Positions 52,087 through 56,292 of a stretch of DNA of 56,292 bases are shown here, piece by piece (within the stretch, counting starts at the first letter, position 1; every line of letters begins with the position of its first letter). Origin of the DNA: an uncultured Odoribacter sp. (GTDB lineage: Bacteria > Bacteroidota > Bacteroidia > Bacteroidales > Marinifilaceae); NCBI GenBank assembly GCA_944321165.1, contig CALUKE010000016.1:1-56292 (forward strand). The letters are read 5' to 3'. A program made the translations under genes and the position numbers. The notes under the pieces were generated by a model. The model was given only the letters and a program-made list of their open reading frames with translations. It made no database searches and was not told where the DNA came from.

Positions 52087-53274
52087 CTACTGTTCCAAAA
52101 CCACCTGTGATGCTTCTGAATAAATTTCTACCATACAGGCATTATTCAACAGCCATTTATGGTCATCTTTCTGATTCCCAGACCAGTCAGCATTCAACAA
52201 TCCTTTTTCATCCCGGGTATTTCTCCAGGCATAATCGATGTTGTCCATCATAACTTTTACATATTCAGGATTCCCATCAACCTCATACAATGCTTTCAAA
52301 CCACGAAAAAGAATGACATTAAACCAAGGGGAAGAAGTATAAAACAATGCCTTACCACCATCAATTGGCTGTATTTTACAAAAATATTCATGAGCACCTC
52401 GAGCAGTTTCTTGGGCATCTTTCAGATAAGTACTGTCACCGGTCGCCTGATATAATAACACACCGGCCTGAATCATCTGACCACTATTATAGGAATATTT
52501 TTGCTTGGCAATCGTTCCGTCTAACCGGATATTATCCCAATAGACATAATCCGAGGGGTCTCGCAAATTTTCGCGAGTCCAGTGATAAGTCCGCCGAGCC
52601 AAGGTCAAGAAACTTGTGTCTGCAGTCAAACGATATAATTTCATACACAGGACTGCCGCCGGAGCATTGGAACAAGTGTTCTTGGATTCTCTCTTCTGTT
52701 CACACCAATAAATACCTCCTCCCAAAACATCATCCCAACCGCTGTAAATATACTGCTGCAAAACAATCGCTTTCTCCAAGAGTTCCGGCTTGCCCGTCAG
52801 AGCATAATAATCGCAAAAATCAATAGCCAGCCAGTCATTGTCATCATAATAGCGGTCCTGGGTGCCAAAACGCACTGGATAAGACTGATAACAATGAGGT
52901 GTCCGCCGGTCATCCCAATAATTTTCCAAACCGGGCAAAATTCGTTTTTCCAGCAACTTCCTGTACTGAGAATCTCCGGTGGTCCGATACAAGGAAACAC
53001 AAGCCGATACCATTCCGGAATAAGGCCATAGATAAGAAACCCCCGGATTGATTTGCTGTGATGCATTATCAGCCAGATAAGTAACCTGTTCCTGCTCTTT
53101 GGGCGGGTAATTTTCCATCAACAAGCCATACTCCTTCACCTCATAAAGAGTCAGTATCTGACGAAGCAAAGAATCGGCACGAAAGAGATTTTCTTTTTCC
53201 AACGCCTCTTTTCCGAATGTACAAGCTCTACATAAGCTCCAGAACCCACAAATAAATATCAAAATGTTTTTCAT
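52087..53274 (-). CDS. GH76-like alpha-mannanase-type lipoprotein
   Basis: The 395-residue protein starts MKNILIFICGFWSLCRAC with a probable lipid cysteine at 18. RYYDDNDWLAIDFCDYYALT contains the adjacent Asp pair of GH76 alpha-1,6-mannanase-like enzymes. QQYIYSGWDDVLGGGIYWCE, CSNAPAAVLCMKLY and YSYNSGQMIQAGVLLYQATG fit the alpha/alpha barrel. It probably acts on mannose-containing glycans at the envelope. It lies 9 bp after the RNase Z gene and is not next to SusCD genes. Confidence 0.82.
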   Translation of the reverse strand: MKNILIFICGFWSLCRACTFGKEALEKENLFRADSLLRQILTLYEVKEYGLLMENYPPKEQEQVTYLADNASQQINPGVSYLWPYSGMVSACVSLYRTTGDSQYRKLLEKRILPGLENYWDDRRTPHCYQSYPVRFGTQDRYYDDNDWLAIDFCDYYALTGKPELLEKAIVLQQYIYSGWDDVLGGGIYWCEQKRESKNTCSNAPAAVLCMKLYRLTADTSFLTLARRTYHWTRENLRDPSDYVYWDNIRLDGTIAKQKYSYNSGQMIQAGVLLYQATGDSTYLKDAQETARGAHEYFCKIQPIDGGKALFYTSSPWFNVILFRGLKALYEVDGNPEYVKVMMDNIDYAWRNTRDEKGLLNADWSGNQKDDHKWLLNNACMVEIYSEASQVVLEQ

Positions 53275-53283
53275 CTTTATCCA

Positions 53284-54219
53284 TCAAACGTTTCTTTTCA
53301 AGGCCGGCAGTTCGAATCTGTAGCCATCCGAACAGAGGAAAGTATTCGAAAAAACGTCCCGGGCTTCTGCCAACAGATCAGTCAAATCGGTATAACGAGC
53401 AGAGAAATGTCCCAACAGCAGTTTGCCGACTCCGGCAGTACGGGCCAGGAGAGCCGCCTGTCCGGCAGTGCTGTGTCGCGTTTCTTTCGCCAAAGCGATC
53501 TCTTTATTTTGATAGGTCGCCTCATGATACAACAGGTCTACTCCTTTTACATAATCGGCAAAACACGGCCGGTAAAGCGTATCTGTCATATAGGCATACG
53601 AACGGGCTGGCGGCGGAGCCACCGTCAAACGTTCATTAGGCACCACCTCCCCTGTCGGAGTGATAAAATCCGCTCCCTGTTTTAAATACTGCATGAAGGC
53701 TATCGGTACTTTCCAGGCTTCTGCCTGCTCTTTTACGATGGTGCGTTCCCGTTCCTTTTCACGGAACAGAAAACCGCAAACCGGCGCTTCATAACGGTGT
53801 TTCAAGGGGAAAGCTGTTACCGTCACCACCTTGTCTTCATAAATAACCTCTTCCTGACGGGACAAGGCATGAAAACACAAAGGATAGCCCAAACGGCTGC
53901 GGGTGATCCTCATCTGACATTCGACCAATTCCTGCAAGCGGGGATCGGCATAAATATGCATCTCGCCCCGACGTCCCTGCAAGGAAAGAGTTGACAGAAA
54001 ACCCATCAAACCGAAAAAATGATCGCCATGCAGGTGAGAAATAAAAATATGGCTGATTTTATTATACGGCAGGTGAAAACGCCGGAGCTGGTGCTGGGTG
54101 GCTTCGGCACAGTCAATAAGAAAATACCGCTCAAGCACATTCAGTACTTGAGCGGCAGAATTTCTATTGGCTGTGGGAACGGAAGATCCGCTCCCCAATA
54201 TGGTCAACTCGAATTTCAT
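53284..54219 (-). CDS. rnz: Ribonuclease Z
   Basis: RNase Z cuts the 3' trailer from tRNA precursors. The 311-residue metallo-beta-lactamase-fold protein has FELTILGSGSSVPTANRNSA, FISHLHGDHFFGL (zinc motif HxHxDH), the lid region with VCGFLFREKER, LLYHEATYQNKEIA and LLGHFSARY. Length is normal. It lies 27 bp after rpsA on the same strand. Confidence 0.94.
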   Translation of the reverse strand: MKFELTILGSGSSVPTANRNSAAQVLNVLERYFLIDCAEATQHQLRRFHLPYNKISHIFISHLHGDHFFGLMGFLSTLSLQGRRGEMHIYADPRLQELVECQMRITRSRLGYPLCFHALSRQEEVIYEDKVVTVTAFPLKHRYEAPVCGFLFREKERERTIVKEQAEAWKVPIAFMQYLKQGADFITPTGEVVPNERLTVAPPPARSYAYMTDTLYRPCFADYVKGVDLLYHEATYQNKEIALAKETRHSTAGQAALLARTAGVGKLLLGHFSARYTDLTDLLAEARDVFSNTFLCSDGYRFELPALKRNV

Positions 54220-54246
54220 CTCACGATTCGGGAATCCGAACTGAAA

Positions 54247-56109
54247 TTATTCTTTGTCTTCCTTCGCAGCGGCTGCATCAGCAGTCATCTGTTCTTTCAA
54301 GGCAGCCAACTCGGTGATATCGCCCAAAGTGGTTTTCTCCAGTTTGTCTTTCACCTGTTTTACTGCTTTCTTGGTAGATTTCTCTTCAGCGCTCTTCTTG
54401 GCTTTTTCTTCTGATTTCTGAGCGTCTTCGTATACACGTGAATGAGAAACAATGATCCGTTTAGCAGCTTTGTTGAACTCGATTACCTTGAAATCCAGTT
54501 TTTCATCCACCTTGGCCTGGGTTCCATCTTCTTTCACCAGATGACGAGGAGTTGCAAATCCTTCTACGCCGTAAGGCAATGCCACAACAGCACCCTTGTC
54601 GAAGATCTCGGTAATCGTACCTTCGTGTACAGAATCAACCGTGAAGATTGTTTCGAATACATCCCAAGGATTCTCTTCCAGCTGTTTGTGACCCAAGCTC
54701 AAACGACGATTTTCCTTATCGATTTCCAGTACGACAACTTCAATCGGAGCACCGATCTGAGTGAATTCTGCCGGATGTTTTACTTTCTTCGTCCAGGAAA
54801 GGTCAGAGATATGGATCAAACCGTCTACTCCTTCTTCGATTTCTACAAATACGCCGAAGTTGGTAAAGTTACGTACGGTAGCGGTATGTTTGGTGCCCAC
54901 TCCATATTTTTCCTCGATATTCTGCCAAGGATCGGCTTTCAGCTGTTTGATACCCAGAGACATTTTCCGTTCGTCACGATCCAGGGTCAATACGACAGCT
55001 TCCACTTCGTCACCCACTTTCATGAAATCCTGAGCGGAACGCAAATGCTGTGACCAGGACATTTCAGATACGTGGATCAATCCTTCTACACCCGGAGCGA
55101 TTTCTACAAATGCACCGTAATCTGCCATTACGACAACCTTACCTTTTACAGTATCGCCCACCTTCAGATCTGCACTCAAGGCATCCCACGGATGCGGAGT
55201 CAATTGTTTCAGACCCAGAGCAATCCGTTTCTTCTCGTCGTCGAAATCCAGGATTACCACATTCAGTTTTTGATCCAGCTGTACGATTTCATTCGGATGG
55301 TTTACACGTCCCCAAGACAGGTCGGTGATGTGGATCAATCCGTCTACGCCACCCAAATCAATGAATACTCCGTAGGAAGTAATATTCTTAACAGTTCCTT
55401 CGAGAACTTGTCCTTTTTCCAGTTTAGAGATAATGTCTTTCTTCTGCTGTTCGAGTTCAGCTTCGATAAGAGCTTTGTGTGATACAACGACGTTCTTGAA
55501 TTCCTGGTTGATCTTAACCACTTTGAATTCCATGGTCTTACCCACATATACATCGTAGTCACGGATCGGTTTCACGTCAATCTGAGAACCCGGCAAGAAA
55601 GCTTCGATACCGAATACGTCAACGATCATACCGCCTTTCGTACGGCATTTTACGAATCCCTTGATGATCTCGTCTTTCTCCAATGCCTCGTTTACACGAT
55701 CCCAGCTGCGCAATGCCCGAGCCTGTTTGTGAGAAAGGCTCAGCTGTCCTTTTTTGTCTTCTTGTGTTTCTACATACACTTCCACTTTATCACCCACCTT
55801 CAGATCCGGATTGTAACGGAATTCGTTCAGGGAAATGATACCGTCGGATTTGTAGCCGATATTAACCACTACTTCTCTCTTGTTCATAGAGATTACGGTT
55901 CCTTCAACTACCTCTTTTTCTCCCACTTTGGAGAGCGTTTCGGCGTATTTCTGAGTCAACGCCTCTTTTTCGGATGCAGGTACGACAGCGTCGTTTGCAT
56001 AGGCATCCCAATCAAAATTTTCATCCGGTTCTGCACTGGTCACCGGTGCCACGTTTTTGGTTTTTTCTTCTGCAGTTTCCATCTGCATCTCTTTTTGTTC
56101 TTCAGACAT
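54247..56109 (-). CDS. rpsA: 30S ribosomal protein S1
   Basis: S1 binds mRNA on the small ribosomal subunit. I choose the ATG at 56109 (MSEEQKEMQMETAEEK), giving 620 residues; 56145 is also in frame. Six S1 repeats follow, seen from phrases such as VNIGYKSDGIISLNEF, IDLGGVDGLIHITDLSWGRV, VEIAPGVEGLIHVSEMSW and VEIEEGVDGLIHISDLSW. A charged Lys/Glu-rich tail of about 60 residues ends the protein. It has a strong promoter and begins the unit rpsA, rnz, GH76-like gene. Confidence 0.96.
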   Translation of the reverse strand: MSEEQKEMQMETAEEKTKNVAPVTSAEPDENFDWDAYANDAVVPASEKEALTQKYAETLSKVGEKEVVEGTVISMNKREVVVNIGYKSDGIISLNEFRYNPDLKVGDKVEVYVETQEDKKGQLSLSHKQARALRSWDRVNEALEKDEIIKGFVKCRTKGGMIVDVFGIEAFLPGSQIDVKPIRDYDVYVGKTMEFKVVKINQEFKNVVVSHKALIEAELEQQKKDIISKLEKGQVLEGTVKNITSYGVFIDLGGVDGLIHITDLSWGRVNHPNEIVQLDQKLNVVILDFDDEKKRIALGLKQLTPHPWDALSADLKVGDTVKGKVVVMADYGAFVEIAPGVEGLIHVSEMSWSQHLRSAQDFMKVGDEVEAVVLTLDRDERKMSLGIKQLKADPWQNIEEKYGVGTKHTATVRNFTNFGVFVEIEEGVDGLIHISDLSWTKKVKHPAEFTQIGAPIEVVVLEIDKENRRLSLGHKQLEENPWDVFETIFTVDSVHEGTITEIFDKGAVVALPYGVEGFATPRHLVKEDGTQAKVDEKLDFKVIEFNKAAKRIIVSHSRVYEDAQKSEEKAKKSAEEKSTKKAVKQVKDKLEKTTLGDITELAALKEQMTADAAAAKEDKE

Positions 56110-56162
56110 AAAATTTAATTGTTTCCTATCTAATAAGTTAGACATTATTTTGAATACGGCCG

Positions 56163-56192
56163 CAAAGGTATAAATAATAATCTGTTCTACAA
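56163..56192 (-). promoter_or_regulatory. Promoter of rpsA
   Basis: On the minus strand TACCTTTG (56170-56163) is a consensus -7 box, and TTG (56192-56190) lies upstream with a 19-nt spacer. The leader to the start at 56109 is about 45-50 nt. Nothing else was recognised to the window end. Confidence 0.7.
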
Positions 56193-56292
56193 TTTTTTCC
56201 GTCAAAAAAATACGAGATGTAGAGTCAAGTGGCAAGTGCAAAATTAGCAAATACTTTTATAAAACTCGATTTTGGGGGTTGAAAACCCTAGT

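Noticed and set aside
1..56292. tRNA or rRNA genes
   Set aside because: Reading for TTCGAATC-like arms and paired stems found only coding matches, for example within the RNase Z and signal peptidase genes. A covariance-model search would settle it.

Overview
The window looks like a Bacteroidales (Bacteroidota) chromosome; genus and species cannot be named from what is visible. Reasons: a SusC/SusD pair, BF3164/TolB-like and 6-bladed beta-propeller lipoproteins, NVEALA-type peptides, Bacteroidetes-style promoters (TAnnTTTG -7 boxes, several with a -33 TTTG/TTG at 19-nt spacing), and many 4-nt ATGA gene overlaps without obvious Shine-Dalgarno sites. No tRNA, rRNA or CRISPR array was seen.

Region 1 (1-15.9 kb, nearly all minus strand) is an accessory island. 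Its right part is an apparent gene set read right to left: NVEALA-type peptide, TolB-like lipoprotein, transglutaminase-like lipoprotein, second NVEALA-type peptide, hairpin, lipoprotein, thioredoxin-like lipoprotein, MauE/DoxX-like membrane protein, S26 signal peptidase, O-antigen-ligase-like membrane protein with C-terminal TPRs, then more propeller lipoproteins. The left part (0.7-4.1 kb) is a decayed tandem copy of the same set: peptide remnant, hairpin, lipoprotein, a second signal peptidase, an O-ligase with its membrane core deleted, and a MauE fragment fused to the tail of the transglutaminase-like gene. It ends in an integrase remnant and a cut-off Fic gene. The machinery copies are almost identical, while peptides and lipoproteins differ strongly. 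This is my main candidate for an undescribed system: export, processing, redox handling and possibly modification or surface display of small Cys-containing peptides. No function has been shown here; that is inference.

Region 2 (15.9-28.1 kb) starts with a histidine kinase/OmpR-type regulator pair divergent from the peptide locus across 87 bp. It continues with an EamA transporter, miaA, two small genes (pRiA4b ORF-3-like, DUF4190-like), a class V aminotransferase, then plus-strand housekeeping clusters rsfS-ftsH-DUF2007-cdsA and psd-panB-rluA-type synthase.

Region 3 (28.1-38.3 kb, minus) is a LytTR regulator, SusD, SusC, a large zinc metalloprotease, a LytS-type kinase with a probable Cache sensor and a small hypothetical protein. 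The two-component genes bracket an outer-membrane uptake/protease set with no glycoside hydrolase inside it.

Region 4 (38.3-56.3 kb) holds a predicted exported iron-sulfur/aldo-keto reductase module with DUF1893, lgt and secA, glycerate kinase, an alpha/beta hydrolase, upp, mannose-1-phosphate guanylyltransferase, a tiny membrane protein with its own promoter, a MATE transporter, a GH76-like lipoprotein, the RNase Z gene and rpsA.
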